From Raffaelea ambrosiae (taxonomy: Eukaryota; Ascomycota; Sordariomycetes; Ophiostomatales; Ophiostomataceae): 64,000 bases of DNA. Positions 1 to 12,751 of this stretch are shown here, one piece after another. The stretch is from positions 151,908 through 215,907 of the forward strand of contig PCDI01000005.1 of NCBI GenBank assembly GCA_002778195.1. The letters are read 5' to 3'. Under the pieces are notes generated by a model. The model saw nothing but the letters and a program-made list of their open reading frames with translations. It made no database searches and was not told the origin of the DNA. Each line of letters starts with the position of its first letter. Position 1 is the stretch's first letter. Position numbers and translations under genes: made by a program.

Positions 1-593
1 TGCCACAGACGTACCCACCAAGCTTTCTCTCTTTTTTTTCGTGTGGTGTCGTTTTTTGTCTCTGTTTTAATGATCTTTCCGGCTCGTCGATCTTCCAGTG
101 CCCACCCTGGTGTCAGTTTACATGGCAGGGTTTCCTCATGGTTGGATGAAACGCAGCCAGCGACATGTCGGAAGCACAATATGGCTATGAATCATTCTGA
201 ATCGCCCTGAATCGTCTGAACAGACCCCAGCTGCAGAGCCACTTTCAGACAGATGGTGGCCCAGGAGAGAGTTTTCAAACGCAAACATTATTTTTAGTTT
301 CCCATAAGAAGCTTTCTATACAGCATGGGGGTATACCTCATACCAGGCACATCCAGGCCTCCTTTTCTCCATTTTCTTGTTCTCCTGACGTTCTTCTTGA
401 CATTCGCCTTGTTGACAAAACACCAAAATTTTCTCCTGGGCTGTGTGCAAAGATCTAACTACCAATCAGCTCTTTTGTTGGCTCTAAAACGAAAAACCCA
501 GCATGGGATCAATGACGTCTCGTTTAATTTTGCTTCTCTTTTCCTTCGTCGTCGTTCATCTCCATTCCCATACCCATATACTCTCGTTCCTTG
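1..593. other. Intergenic, no gene seen
   Basis: No convincing coding sequence. The right end is the presumed 3' UTR of the minus-strand sideroflexin gene. The remainder is T-rich, mixed-composition DNA with only short unsupported ORFs. Confidence 0.6.
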
Positions 594-1720
594 CTAGATA
601 CCCCGGTTGAATTCAACATAGCCCCCGGCTCCGCCCCGGCCGTGGAAATCCGGCTCCAGGTGCTCTGCCAATATCTTTTGCCGCTGCGGGAACGCCGCCA
701 GCGCCAAAGGCAGCACCGCATAGCTCGTCACCAGGATCAGGCCCAAGTTGATGGGCATCGTCATCTTGGGCCGCTGCTGCAGCCAGGCCGTCCGCTGTAG
801 CCGTACCAGGATCAGCGGCGGGATCACCATGATGGGCGAGCTGTTGAGCACGCGGGAGAGGGCGGTCTCGCCAACGGCGAGAGTGGCCGCCTTTTTGCTC
901 TTGCCGAGACTCTCGGACGAGGTGTCCCGGTAGACGTCGATGCCCGTGCGCATCTCCTCGCCACGCATCAAAAATACGTTGAGGGCACCGGCGCTGGCTA
1001 CGGCGGCAAACGGCACTAGACGGCCGAGCACCAGGCGTGTGGATGGTGAGAGCCGGGTCATGCGCGGGACTAAGCTGTTCAGACCGACGGCAACGGAGCA
1101 GGAAGCGCCGACAGCTAAGAAGTACGACTCAGCCAGCTTGCGGTAGGTCAGCGGCGACGATTTGTTGGCATTGGCGTTGTTGATGGCGACATTCAACGAC
1201 TGGTTGGCTACCTGCCAGAGGATGGTACCAGTGGTACCAAGGCCGGGAGTGAGCATGCCGGCCGTGACCACCAGGTTGGACAGCACGAAGCAGGACATGC
1301 GGAACGGTAGCATGACCGGCTCACCAGTGTCTATTTTGTGTTAGGACCGCTCACATAGGCAACAAGGTAAGATACAAGTATCGCGAGTAACCCACCCGGA
1401 TGCAAGGTCGAGTCGACAATCTTTTTGGCCTGCCATATCTCGGGGGTCATCTCCTTGACCTCGCCCTGCTTGTAGGCAATGATGGCCTTCTTAGCCTGCT
1501 CGAGCCCTGTCCGGCCGACAAGCAGAGTCCTGTAGCAGTATGTTAACTCACTGGCTTCGCCCATTGAACACACATGATGGAGAGTCTCAGTCATGGTCTG
1601 GTCCGACCCCTCTCACCTTGGGTCTGTGATGCCGGCCGTATGCTGCACCCGGCCCCAGTACGTGCTGAGGTCATACTGGGAGGCCGGCAGCTCCCGGCTG
1701 CCAGGCAGCGATGCCGACAT
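594..1720 (-). CDS. FSF1: Sideroflexin (mitochondrial inner-membrane amino-acid carrier family)
   Basis: Three exons on the minus strand: 1617-1720, 1396-1529 and 594-1330 (introns of 87 and 65 bp, GT..AG), giving 324 aa, the usual sideroflexin length. The N-terminal exon carries the WGRVQHTAGITDPRTLL type block. The middle exon carries WQAKKIVDSTLHPDTGE, read across the second splice, which is the family hallmark. The last exon holds the hydrophobic carrier body starting LPFRMSCFVLSNLVVTAGML. Sideroflexins are multi-pass inner mitochondrial membrane proteins; animal members import serine for one-carbon metabolism, and the yeast homologue is Fsf1. The start at 1720 (MSASLPGS) is chosen because it opens directly into the conserved block; the ORF is open further upstream but low in similarity. 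It diverges from the MFS gene on the other strand. The family call is secure; the exact substrate is not inferable. Confidence 0.93.
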
Positions 1721-2786
1721 GCTTTGTAGGAGGTACGGGAAGGTAGGAGAAGGAAGGAAGTTGGCAAGGCGGCTGCGAGCACGCAATCGATATAGCAACA
1801 GTCAGTCTTGATAGACAACCAATGTGGATGTGGCAATGCAGGCACCCCTACACAGGCAGGTACTCATACACGTGCACACATGCACACGCACGCACGCACG
1901 CACATACACAGTCTACTCACTTACTCACGCACACCTCCCAAATAAGAAGCTGTACCTGAAATTCTATTTCCCTTGCTCCCTCGTGGTGTGGAGTTCTGGA
2001 AGCGCGGAGTCATAAAAATTATAAACGCAAGCATTCGCTGGTGGTGCCAGTCCACAACCCAAAGCGGTGAAGGCGTCTCCTTGTCCCAGTGTGGTGGGTT
2101 GCTGGTGCTGCTGGTGGCTCCTGGCGGTGGTGCCACTGGCCAGTAGTCCTGCCCTGGCGGGCGGCCCTGACTTACCCTGTGTTTCAGGTCCGACTTCGGC
2201 CCCTGCCGCCCACGCACAGCAGGTCCCTGGCAGGAAGGACCAGACCCCGCGCTTTGGCCTCGGGTGCCTGTACCCGCTGTGGTAGCACGTTAACATAGGC
2301 GGTGTCTGCTCCTCTTTTCAGTGGGATTGAACCGTCTCTGCGCCTTCCTCCAGCAGTCCCAAATCTGACTAAGCCTCCGTAACTTGCTCTTCTGGGCACT
2401 TTGGCTTAGCTCCGCGGTGTTCCGCAGCTTGGCTTGGTGTTAGTCCCGTCCGTAAGGAGGTCTCGTGCGTGTGTTTTGTTTTGGCTCGATATTAAGACAG
2501 GGAGATTTCTCGTCAACACACAACACAACAGCCGCAACTGAGACAGGGACGTGTCGAATGGCGTCTGGAACGACAAAGCCTATCATGCCCAGCCTATCGA
2601 TGATTGCTTATTAACTATTGTTGTTTTCGTGTGTGCGTTTGTGTGTGTCCTTTCGTGCTGTGCTCTGCAGTATTGTCGTGAGAGCTGCATCGTCGTCTTC
2701 TCCGATTTCGCGGCCACAGCTCGCTCCCGCACTTTGGTCTCGTCTGGTAGTGTTGCTTGCTCTCTGCTCTTCGCCTCCCTCCCACC
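1721..2786. other. Divergent promoter region between sideroflexin and MFS transporter
   Basis: About 1.07 kb between two genes transcribed away from each other, so it should hold both promoters and 5' UTRs. It contains a CA/GCAC-rich microsatellite at about 1870-1925 and pyrimidine-rich stretches close to the transporter start. No further gene is supported; ORFs here lack recognisable content. Confidence 0.6.
1870..1925. repeat. CA/CGCA microsatellite
   Basis: Alternating purine-pyrimidine tract of imperfect CA and CGCA units (acacatgcacacgcacgc and onward) in the divergent promoter. Seen directly; no function is implied. Confidence 0.7.
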
Positions 2787-4970
2787 ATGGCCCTCAGCAT
2801 TATGCGGCGTCTGCCGTTTGCACGGTCGGCCACACCGCTGCAGGCGGCCACATACTTGCTGGGCATCTCGCTCTTCAGCATCTCCTTCCTCGTCTTCCTC
2901 AACAGCAGCATCTCGTTTGTCATTACCGACCGCATCGGCGTCAAGAAGGGTGTGGGTGACATCGTTGGCACGCTCGGATTCGTCGACGAGCTCGTGGCCC
3001 TGGTCGCATGCCCCGTCTGGGGTCTTGTGTCTGACCGTCTCGGCGTCCGCCTCGTGGCTGTCCTCGGCTATGTCCTCATTGCCCTCTCGCTCGTGGTCTT
3101 TGTGGCTGCCAGCAACATCTACCCCCAGCTGCTGCTCGCTCGAGTTCTCTTTGCCATTGGTGCAACGGCAGCGTGAGTTCTGTTCCTGTAGCCCCCTCTT
3201 GTTCTCGTCCTCAGAGGACGACAGCAACTCGTGGCCGTATGTATTGGCATACACCCGCATGCTAACCACTCCTCTTCCAGTGCCACAATGGTCACCGCCA
3301 TCCTGCCCTCCCTGACCGACGAGACCGAACCCGAGAAGCCCCTTGACGGCAGTGCCGACGTCGACCCTTCTGCCTTCCGCAACGGCGTCGTCCCCAAGTT
3401 TGCCAGTACCCGCCGCAACCCCCGCGACAGCGCCCTCTCCATTGAGTCCCAGCTGACCATCACGCCCGAACGCTTTGCCGAAAGCCAGCTGCGAGCCCGC
3501 GGAGCATCGCCGAGCATGACTGCTAGCGGAACTACAGCCGGCGATGTGTCCGATGCAGATACAGTGGTGGGGGGTAACAACAACGCTAACTTGGGCAAGC
3601 CATCCAAACTGGCCGGCTTTGTTGGCTTGTTCACGGGCTGTGGTGCCCTCGTGGCGCTGACCTTATTCCTCCCGCTGCCGGCCCAGTTTGGCCGCAAGGA
3701 CGGTGTCACCATGGCCGAGGCCGTGGCTAAGAGCTTTTATGTTGTGTCTGTGGTGGCCCTGTTCGTGGCGGCGTTTGTGTTTGTGGGCCTGCGGAACCTC
3801 CGGGGCGAAGAGGGCAAGGGCTGGCGGATGCTTCTGGGACAGAAGGTGAAGAAGGCCCCGGTGCCGGTTGCTGCTGCTGCTTCTCTGCCTGCCGAGAACA
3901 GCACCCTCTCTCCGGGCCGGGACGAGCTCGCCAACATTGACGAGGTGTCCATTGGGGAGGACCAGACAGCGCCAGGAGAAGTCTCTTCCTCGGCCGGAAG
4001 GCTGGTGTCTTCAGAATCTGCCTCCTCTTCGTCCCACCACCAGACACTGCCATACTGGCGGCTCCTGCGCGATTCTGTCAAGCTCGGCTTCACCGATGCT
4101 GATGTCGCCCTCGGCTACCTGGGCGGCTTCGTGGCGCGGGCCTCGTCCGTGGCCATCTCGCTGTTCGTGCCGCTGTTTGTCAATTCGTTCTACATGGACA
4201 ACGGCTTCTGTCAGGGCTCCCCCAACGACCCATCGCCCGAACTGAAGAAGGAGTGCCGTGCTGCTTACGTGTTGGCGTCCATCATTACCGGTGTGGCCCA
4301 GTTGATGGGTCTGCTGTGCGCCCCTGTCTTTGGTTATCTGTCGAGCCGTGCCACGAATTCCTGCGGAGCCAACATGCCCGTTGTGGTGGCCACAACGTTT
4401 GGCATTATCGGGTACATTGTGTTCCCGCTGCTGTCAAGCCCCGAGCCCAAGAACGTTGATGGCCGGGGCGGCTCGCCGGTCGTTTTTCTAGTGGCGACGC
4501 TGATTGGTATCAGTCAGATTGGTGCGATTGTGTGCAGTCTCGGCTCGCTGGGTCGGGGCGTCCTGACAGCAGATGTACCGTCTTCGGCAACAGCACCATC
4601 TGCTGTTGCTTCTTCTGCTGCTGCCGCAGCAACATATGCAGAGCCCAACAATGACATAGACGCGCCGGAGGGTGCGCCTCTACTGGCAAGCGATCATGAC
4701 CGTGGCGACGAGGAGAATGCTTTCACCGCGGACGGCGGCAGCACGGCCGTCGCTGCCGCCAGCCGCATTCGACTCAAGGGATCCATCGCGGGTGTGTACT
4801 CGTGGTGCGGTGGTGCAGCCATCCTGCTGTTGACCAAGCTGGGTGGTTTCCTGTTTGACGAGTGGTCGACGGGGGCGCCGTTCTACATGATGGCACTATT
4901 TAATGCCATCCTGCTGCTGGCCAGCTTGATCATCGATGCTGGCCGAACCTTCCACAAGCTAAAGAAATGA
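2787..4970 (+). CDS. Major facilitator superfamily transporter, 12 TM, substrate unknown
   Basis: Two exons, 2787-3172 and 3281-4970, with a 108-bp GT..AG intron; 691 aa. The start ATG sits in a strong context (CCACCATGG). Exon 1 encodes TM1-TM4, including the MFS loop signature WGLVSDRLGVR between TM2 and TM3. A long acidic, Ser/Pro-rich cytosolic insert follows (about residues 145-235), then TM5-TM6, a second variable loop, TM7-TM10, an Ala/Ser-rich loop with an acidic stretch, and TM11-TM12 near the C-terminus. The extended loops make it longer than the 450-550 aa typical of MFS proteins. It resembles uncharacterised fungal MFS transporters. No substrate motif is visible, so drug, sugar or vacuolar roles cannot be separated. 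The gene diverges from sideroflexin and converges on the Stm1 gene. Confidence 0.88.
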
Positions 4971-6213
4971 GGGTCGAAAACAAGACGAAAAGGCACAAAA
5001 AAAAATTAGGCTTAGTACTTTTCGTATTTTGGGGGAGGGGGGTTCTTTGTATACTTCTTTGGACTATGAGTATGAAAGCGCATCATGACTGGGTTTCTTT
5101 TTGTTTTCTTTGTCCATGCTATACGTAGCATTCTTTGTTCCTTGTACATACCATCTCACATTCATCATATCTATTGCTATACCCTGTGTACGGGCTCCAA
5201 GTTCGAAATGTCTACGAGTGGTTGTCGCGACTACTCGTTGATATCATGGGTTCTGTCTTGGTGGTAACACCACCAATCGCTCCTGTTTCTATGGAAAGGT
5301 TATGATAACAGCAGCTGTCAGCAACTGTCATACTTGTATTATCCCGTACAATTGCCACTTAATGTTTGAGTTGGCACCTTTGTCTTCTCAATGTTTTGTT
5401 CTGCCTACTGTACACACTTCAAGAACTGTTCCTTTTTCCTGTCTCTGTCGTGGACAATCTTCCGGGCTTAACAATGATTCAACAACAAGGAGAACGGCCG
5501 AGTGGGAATGAAAGCAGAACAATATACGAGAAGAAGAAAACGCTATAAAGAACGCCCAAAAAAAAGTAAATCAAACTGTCGTGGGGAAAAAAAGAGTGAA
5601 AAGCAAAGCCAGAAATCACAAACCCGTTTTCCCCCTTCCATAGAAAAAAAAAGGCGATGCTGCTTTGAGCCCGTTTTTGTTTGTACCTGCAAGAACACGA
5701 GAACGAAAGGAAAAAGATACAAAAAAAGATGGAGAAAGCAGGGGGGCAATAAGAATAATGGGCAAACAGTCAGATGTGAAAAGGCAGGATGATGGACAAC
5801 AAGCAGTGCAATGACATTCGATAGAAAAAAAATGAAAGAAAATCCCCATTCCTATATCAGGTTACACCGTGTTTAATAGGCATCTGCTCAACCACCTCCT
5901 TCCTAGAAACCGTTAAACCATCATTTTTGCCTCTTCTTTTTGTCAACAGATTACCGCCTCCACTATGTCCACCCACTGTCCTGTACAAGAAATGGCGATG
6001 CCTCCAGGACAACTCAGATGTCGTATCTAATCGAAGATTGGCCCGGAGAATAGTGGAAACAAAGGAATTTTAAACTTTTTTTCTCTTCTTAAAACACAGA
6101 AAACTTCTTTTTTTGTCAGATGTATTTGAGAGGAGACCTTGACTCTCCTGCGTATGCGCTTTTTGCCGTCAGTTGTGGCTGCGCCATATGATGTTGGTTA
6201 GGGTTCAGCGAAT
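4971..6213. other. Intergenic between convergent genes (two 3' UTRs)
   Basis: AT-richer DNA separating the 3' ends of the MFS gene (+) and the Stm1-type gene (-). Both 3' UTRs must lie here. Several A-rich tracts occur (for example near 4998, 5560-5660 and 5825). No coding feature is recognised. Confidence 0.6.
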
Positions 6214-8062
6214 TTAGCTGCCCAGGCTCGGGAAGGCGCTCTCGTCCTTGGGGTTAAGACCCTCAGGACCGCCACGGCTGCTGCCACGGAAAGCACCACG
6301 ACCCTCACCACGGCCTTCGCCACGGCCACGAGCGCCGCCACGGGGACCACCACGAGGGCCACCACGAGAGCCACGGAAGTTCTCGCTGCCACCGCGGGAG
6401 CCACGGAAAGAGTCGCTGCCCCCACGAGGACCTCCACGACCGCCACGAGCACCGCCACGGGGGCGCTCAGGCTCGACATAGCGCTGGTCGATCTCAACGA
6501 CCTGCTTCACCTTGCGCTCTCTCTCGCGCTTGGCCTTGCCCACAGAAGGAGCAATGAACTGGTCGTCCTCCTCCTTGACCAGAGGCTTAGCAGCAGCCCA
6601 CTGCTTGTTTGACTTGGTCCCCTCATTAGGGGCGCGCACGGACAGGGCAGCCTCACCCAGGGTGAGCTTCTTCTCGGCCTGCTGGGCGATGTATTCGTCG
6701 TAGGAGACCAGCTTCTCCTCGGGCTCGGCATCCTCGGCAGCTGCATCCTCGTTGGCGGCAGCCTTCTCGTCGCTCTTAGCAATGGCTTCGCCGGCCTCTT
6801 CGTCCTTCTTCTCGGCGTCGCCGTCGACACCGGCGACGTGCTTATCCTGACTGTAAAGCGGATAAGGTTAGCATCCTACGCAGGTTTAATACGAGAATGT
6901 CGTCCTCGTGCCGGTCAGAAGGAGTAAGGCCGATTACTTACCCGGGAAGACCCTTGGAGTGACGGTCATCACGATCGCGCGGGTAGCGGGAGCCACGGCC
7001 TGTTCACGTTGCGTTAGCAGCTTGCAGCCTGTTTACTTATGGTACAAGACAACTATCGTAAAAGAGCACTGCACTCACCACCACGGACACGGGCACCCTG
7101 GCCACCGCCACGGGAGGAGCTGCCACGGGGGGCATCGTCGACCGGCTTCGACCGGTTGCGGTCGGCACCAGCACCACGATCGCGAAAGGCTACGTGCAAT
7201 AGAAATACTGTGTCAGTCTGACGAACTCCTATCTTATCACGGACATGAAACGGCACTGGCACCGTCCAAGGGGAACATGGCACCTACCAGCCTCGTTGCC
7301 GCTGGCACCGCCACGACGGGCCGGCTGGGACTTGGCAGCAGTGCGGACAACAGGAGCCTTCACGGCTTCCGAATCACCATCCTCGTTGCCTGCAAAGATC
7401 AAACACGTGTTAGCCGCCAGCTATGTTTAGCAATGGGTGCGGGACACCGCAATCGTTGACAGCATGTTGAGCTTGTTCTCTGCTCGGGTGTTCGGTTCTC
7501 GAATCGACCGCGGTTCGCGGAGAGCTAGGCAGGGAGAAACAGCATCCACGTCGGATACATCTATCCACACAGTAATTCGGCCATCATCATACAGCGCCAG
7601 GGCAACGTCGGTGATGGCGGATCGATGTTGAGACAGAAGCGAGATACACTTGCGCGAAGGCAAGCTGGAGCCGAAGCAGGATGTTCTTACCGAGGAGGTC
7701 ATACGGGTTCTGCGGGAAGCACCAACAGTTAGCTCAAGAAATTTCCTATCGGAGGCTTTGGAAGACGACGCGGTGACAGCAATGCCAGCAGCCACACAGG
7801 CAGACCAATCGCCTGCACGCACACAAGCTAGAGCGAAGCCTAACCAATGCGCGATGCTTGTCGAGAAGGCAGTTGTATGCAGCTGGGGGTGGTGCGCAGG
7901 GAGGGATATGAAGTCTGGCAGGCAGGCAAGGCACGATGGCGATGCCGAAAGCCGATTGCGATTCGCGGGGAAAGGACCACACGGAAAAATAAAATAAAAC
8001 CAGCAAAGAGCGGAAAAGATAGAGGGCGAAATAGGAATACCAACCTTGGAGGCGACAGACAT
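6214..8062 (-). CDS. STM1: Stm1/SERBP1-HABP4 family RGG-repeat ribosome-associated protein
   Basis: Six exons on the minus strand: 8045-8062, 7691-7709, 7288-7389, 7079-7189, 6942-6999 and 6214-6850; 314 aa. Splicing yields the family's N-terminus MSVASKNPYDLLGN. The central SYDEYIAQQAEKKL block matches the HABP4/SERBP1 core, and a C-terminal RGG-rich tail (about residues 225-295) ends ESAFPSLGS. Family members (yeast Stm1, fission-yeast Oga1, human SERBP1) bind mRNA and the 80S ribosome, clamping the mRNA channel during dormancy. The first two exons are only 18 and 19 nt, so the start can be missed by gene finders. The first donor (AAG|GTTGGT) is weak but gives the expected sequence. Arg-Gly repeats are likely arginine-methylation targets (inference). 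Confidence 0.85.
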
Positions 8063-11010
8063 TGTTGTCGCCTTGGGCTTGTTCGCCTTTCGAGAAAGGC
8101 GACGTATCTATGCCGACAATGTGGTTGGAATCTGAGGTTTTTGGTGAACGAAGTGTTTCGGACCGCAAAGAAGGAAGAAAGAGAAAGGAAAAAGGGGGGG
8201 TGCAAGAGGAAGCAAAAAAAGAAAAAGGTCAAAAAAATCAGAAGAATAGGAAGACGGTCACCGCAACAAAAAAAAATCAGAAAACCATAATATTGGTAGT
8301 CAAATGTCCCACTTTCTGTGCTAACGGAAGGTGCAAGCACGGACGAAAGCAGAGCAACATAGTTACTAACTATAATAACTACTACTCATACTGGGGCACT
8401 GGGGCGTAGCTTTTCGCCCGTAACTTGGTGGCCTGGGGAAGGCCAGTCGCTGGTTTTTTATTTTTATTTTTTAAATTTACAAATTGTAATAGTGACATAC
8501 TCGTCGAGTCTACGAGGGTCGTTGCTGCCCTTTTGCGACAATGCTCCATTGCAGCGTTGCTCTGTGGTTTCCTTGCTCAGGCCACCTTAACTGCTTCAGC
8601 CATCTGTCGTTCCTTCCTTTTTTGACGGGCAGACAAATAGACAGACAGGCCCCCTCGTAGATTCCGATAGATGAACGTCCTCTGTTGAGGCAGGATGTAT
8701 ACAGTGTGTCGCAACTTTTCTCCCTTTATTCTTTTCATCTTGCTGTTGTGCCTTCCTCTTAAACACCTTTAGGCCGGCGCCATCGCGTAGCTGGTCGTCC
8801 CCACAAAATAATTGTGTGTGGTGTGCCTTTTCCATTAGGGCTTGCATTCAGCAGTCCACGCACCGTGTCAAATACAGTTGGGCACTCTGTATAGCACGGC
8901 TTCAATCACGTGTCGCCAACGTCTCTGGACGCTTTGTACTTTACTTCAGCAGCAATGAATTACTACTGTGGGGATATGATGTCTGAAGCAATGTCGAACT
9001 TGAGTATAAATTCTGGGTGTTGCATGAGGGCAAAATGTCAGCCACCGACCAACATTTCTCGGACGTATCCTTGACTGAATTGCGGATAACAACACCTCTG
9101 GTTCATGCCCTAATACCATAGCGTCTAATAGGGCTGTCATCCGCGGGATTTGAGAAGTACGAGGCTAATTTCTCTGGCTACAACAAACACTTTTGAGATG
9201 ACTCATTCAGACCAGCAGGAACCATTTCTTGTGTGTGAAGGCGCCCAAAGACGGGTCTTGGGGCCCGATGCAGCTGGTCAAACGGCCGCAAAAGGCTCGA
9301 AAGGAGCCGGCCGCACACAACAGTTGCTGAATTTTCATGAAATGGAAAGCGGAGAGACGTCTTCGGTTTTTGTTGTTTAAATCAAATACAAGTCATGCTG
9401 CTCGTGGAGCTTTAGGAGGCTTTATGGTATTTGAGTAATCACCCCAATCACGAGTTGGCATTACCCAGACGTAGAGCACTTTCTGTGTACACACAAGACA
9501 GGCTGTACGCCGTCCATTGGTCACGTCACCATCCGGAGACTAAGTAGATGCGACTGGCTCCTGTGGCAGGCTCGTCAACGGGGCTGGCATCGACAAGAGC
9601 CGCACCCTTGGTCGCCAAGAGTACCGCGTTCTGCCGAAATTTTATTTACTGAACTGGTGAAAATGTTCGAGCATGGTCTTCAAGAATCTGTTGAAGCAAA
9701 CTTCCAAGATGGCTTGGCAGCCTCCGTGTAAGTCAACCAGTATAAATGTGGGTCCATGGGTACTCGCAGTGTCCTGGAGCTGCTACTCGCAAGAATGCGT
9801 AGTACCTCGTCGCCAAATATTCTCCAGAGTCAAAGGCGCAGAGGACGACGCAGAGGGGTTGATCACGCGAGCAAGCCTGGTGCTAACCAGGCATATTGTG
9901 ACTGATTTGTGACACGAGTCAGATAGGAACAGCAACCGACACGGACTCGGCACACTGACTCAGACGTCATTCTTCACTGCCAACGTGTCCCAAGGTCCAC
10001 CCAGTGTTCGACATTAGATTGGCTGTGCTGGGAGGCGCACTCCTCCATGGGTATGTAGCGGCCCAACAAGTTGTTAAGATTTCGAGAGGGCATAAATAAC
10101 AGGAGACAACGGTCGCCACGTCCTGCTGCCACGTGCACAATCACTCACTACACGCGATATCTGAGGGTAAAGGATGGTGTTCTTTGTTTCTTTCTTTGGT
10201 TTTGATTATCTGCTTCGAATGTTTCCATCTGTTTCTATCAGTGCACATTTGTACAACAACATTGTCTGAAGAGGTCTTGTATATACACCGTCTACTTCTA
10301 GCGGGCCTACGAGGTGCGCATGCTTCTCAGCCGTGGAGGGAGAGTTCACTCAGTCTGTGGTTTGTGTTGCCAGGGGTTATGTGTTTGCCGCTGGTGACAA
10401 GTCGCTGGTCTTCTGTTGAGTGGACGCGTGTGTAAGTCAAAAAACCCCAAGAGATGATATTCTGTACGCGAGGAGGGGAGGGGTGGTAATGATGGCGATG
10501 ATGATGATGGTGGTGGTGGTGGTGGTGGTGGTAGTAATGCAAGATGACGCTGTTTGTCTATGCTTTCTATCGTTTCGCGTTGTTTTCTTCTCTTGTTTTG
10601 TTGCCCACGCGGTGTCGAGCTTCCGGTTTGCTATGGCTGACCGGAGGCAGTGGCGAATAAAATTAACAAAAAAAAAGTTGAGAATCGGTTGGGGAAGCCG
10701 AGGTCCGGCGCATTGTCTTGCCGGGGCTGCACGAAAAATACCGGAGGTATCGGTGATACGGGTGAGCGGAATCTCGGCAAGGTTGCAGCATCGATCCGGA
10801 CGCAGGATGGGAGACAGTGGAACAGAGGGATAGGAGGCGGGCAAGCGGTAGAGAAGCAGATGATGCAACGGCACGGCCGTGTCGTGCAGCGATCTTTCGG
10901 ACGAGATCCGGCCGTGGCCAAAGCGGTGGACGAACAAATTAAAAAAAAAGAAAAAAAAAAAAGAAAAAGGAGCAAAAAAAACACACAGCTACAAAACTGC
11001 GGTCCGTTTC
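8063..11010. other. Gene-poor 2.9 kb
   Basis: Contains the promoter and 5' UTR of the Stm1-type gene on the left and the 3' side of the small membrane-protein gene on the right. I found no ORF with recognisable content or plausible splicing. Notable sequence: A-rich tracts near 8200-8290 and a trinucleotide repeat near 10490-10531. Confidence 0.5.
10488..10531. repeat. (GAT)n/(GGT)n trinucleotide microsatellite
   Basis: Consecutive gatgatgatg units run into about seven ggt units. It is a simple sequence repeat in gene-free DNA, read directly from the sequence. It would translate to poly-His on the other strand but lies in no supported gene. Confidence 0.75.
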
Positions 11011-11253
11011 TTAGGGCTGGGCAGGCGCTGGCGCCGAGGCGGCAGCAGCAGCATGGGCAGCCTGGGCAGCGCGGGTGGCAATGGGCGAGGAGCTGGCGCT
11101 CATGGTGCGCAGGACGCGCAGGTGCTCCTCCTTGAGCTCTTCGAAGTCGTGCTGCAGCTGGTGGTGCCAGGGGTAGAGAACAAAGACCTGGAAGGCAAGG
11201 GCCGACGAGGCGACGCAGAAGTTGGTGAGGGAGATGATGCGAGTGGTGCGCAT
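11011..11253 (-). CDS. Small single-pass membrane protein, hypothetical
   Basis: Single-exon 80-aa reading frame starting MRTTRIISLTNFCVASS. A hydrophobic segment (about residues 8-27) is followed by a charged, probably helical stretch (HHQLQHDFEELKEEHLRVLR) and an Ala/Pro-rich tail ending APAPAQP. The layout (short basic N-terminus, one TM, then a coiled-coil-like segment) resembles small mitochondrial inner-membrane assembly factors, but I cannot assign a family. The internal ATG at 11253 is preferred over an in-frame upstream start at 11394 because the N-terminal hydrophobic signal begins there; the extension is Gln/Thr-rich and looks like 5' UTR. Confidence 0.55.
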   Translation of the reverse strand: MRTTRIISLTNFCVASSALAFQVFVLYPWHHQLQHDFEELKEEHLRVLRTMSASSSPIATRAAQAAHAAAAASAPAPAQP

Positions 11254-12751
11254 GGTGGCGGTTTGGGAGGAGAGTCGAGGAGAGTCGAGAAAAGTCGGAG
11301 TTTGTTGTTGTTCTTGTTGTAAAGTGAGGTTGCTAAGCAAACCGGCGTCAGTAAGAAAGGGCAGGAAACGCTTAGCAACAGGCCCGCCGGTCACCCCGAC
11401 ATACCAGACGGATGAGTTGAAGAGACGGTGTTCAAGCGTCGGAATAGCGTATTGCTCACCTCGTGGAAGAGGTTATGCGAGTTGTCTGGAGAACGGAAAC
11501 AAGAGGGTGACGTGCAGGACCGAAATGCGGAGAGAGTTTTGCGGAGGACAGGTGTGCTGGGAATAAGACGTGCGAAGAGAGGAAAAGGAGCAAATGAGAG
11601 CAGATTATTAGAGGAAAAAGAAATAACGCCCGCGAGCACGAATCCGGGGGAAATCCTTTGCGCACGAGGCGAAAAAAAAAAAAAATAACTCTACAGTGCC
11701 ACGCCCACAAGTCGGGTTTTCACGGGAATCGGCCAGGAGGAGTAACATGAAAAAATAAGAAAGATAGGGAAAATAGGGGCCAGCTCGGCACAAGTCGCCC
11801 ATGTCGCAGCGGCTATTCGCCATGCCAGCTTGGGCGTAGTGTTGGACCCTGAGACGCCTGAAAGAGGCCGCCTCCGGTCACCGGCCGGCCAGCCGGCGTC
11901 ACATGCCAGCACGGGCTCGAGGTGGCTGTTCCAGGGTGTTCTTTGGGCGTGCCACGGTGATCTGGGGTGTTCTTGGGTGTTTGGGTGTTTGGGGGTTGAT
12001 GGTTGTGTATTCTTGAAGCCTTGAAGACGTTAGGCCTGTTGCAGAGTGCTCTCAGATCTTCGCTCAGACTTCTTGAAGGTTTCCCTCGCCCAAAGACACC
12101 TACCAAGAGCCGATCCCAGTTTCAGTGCCTGGCACGTGGTTTCAGCTGCTGTCTCTGGGGCTCCTGCCATTATCCTGCTTGTCCTCGCCGGCTATCTGCC
12201 ACCCGTGATCTACACCGTAATCTTCTTGCCGGTGCTCTTTCGATCTGCCTGCAGGAATCATCACAGCCTCCACCGCACAGTGCCACGGCCACCGCGAACA
12301 CGCAGGCGAGTGCGCGAGGCTGCAAAGACGCAGACGTCCTGCAAATGAAATGTAGCCTCCGCATCTTATCAATCTGTACCACCTCGCCATCGCATGCATA
12401 ATGCGGCAATAGCGCCAACCGCTCCTTCCTTCCCCACACTCTGACCCCATGCCCACGAGGACTCCTATTCCCGGGGAAAAACCTCACCTCACCTGATCTG
12501 ATCTCTCTCTGACTGGCTGTTGCCAAGGAGCCAATTTTCACGTTTATGCACATCCGACGCCTCGCTCTCGCACGGTGGCTGGGAGCTGGAAACACGCGAT
12601 AGCTGTGTTGATTTCGCATTCTTATCTGTACATCCTCCCAACTTTCTCTGGACGCATCATCTCATGACTATGCTTTTTTCTGGATGCATCACCCCCTTCC
12701 GAGATCCTCAATCGGTGACTGCCATCACCAGCTTTTGGCCATTGGTTCCTT
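11254..12751. other. Intergenic, no gene seen
   Basis: Lies between two minus-strand small genes. The 5' UTR and promoter of the 80-aa membrane protein are expected at its left end. ORFs up to about 150 codons occur but have Arg/Cys/Ser-rich, shadow-like composition and no recognised domains. An A13-15 tract lies near 11670. Confidence 0.5.

Noticed and set aside
2551..3315. 254-codon plus-strand ORF overlapping the MFS start
   Set aside because: Ser/Cys/Arg-rich shadow of MFS exon 1 in another frame; the MFS frame has clear TM and loop motifs.
12046..12348. Plus-strand ORF with a hydrophobic stretch resembling a small proteolipid
   Set aside because: The hydrophobic run is followed by Arg/Thr-rich junk and no family motif; no convincing splice structure.
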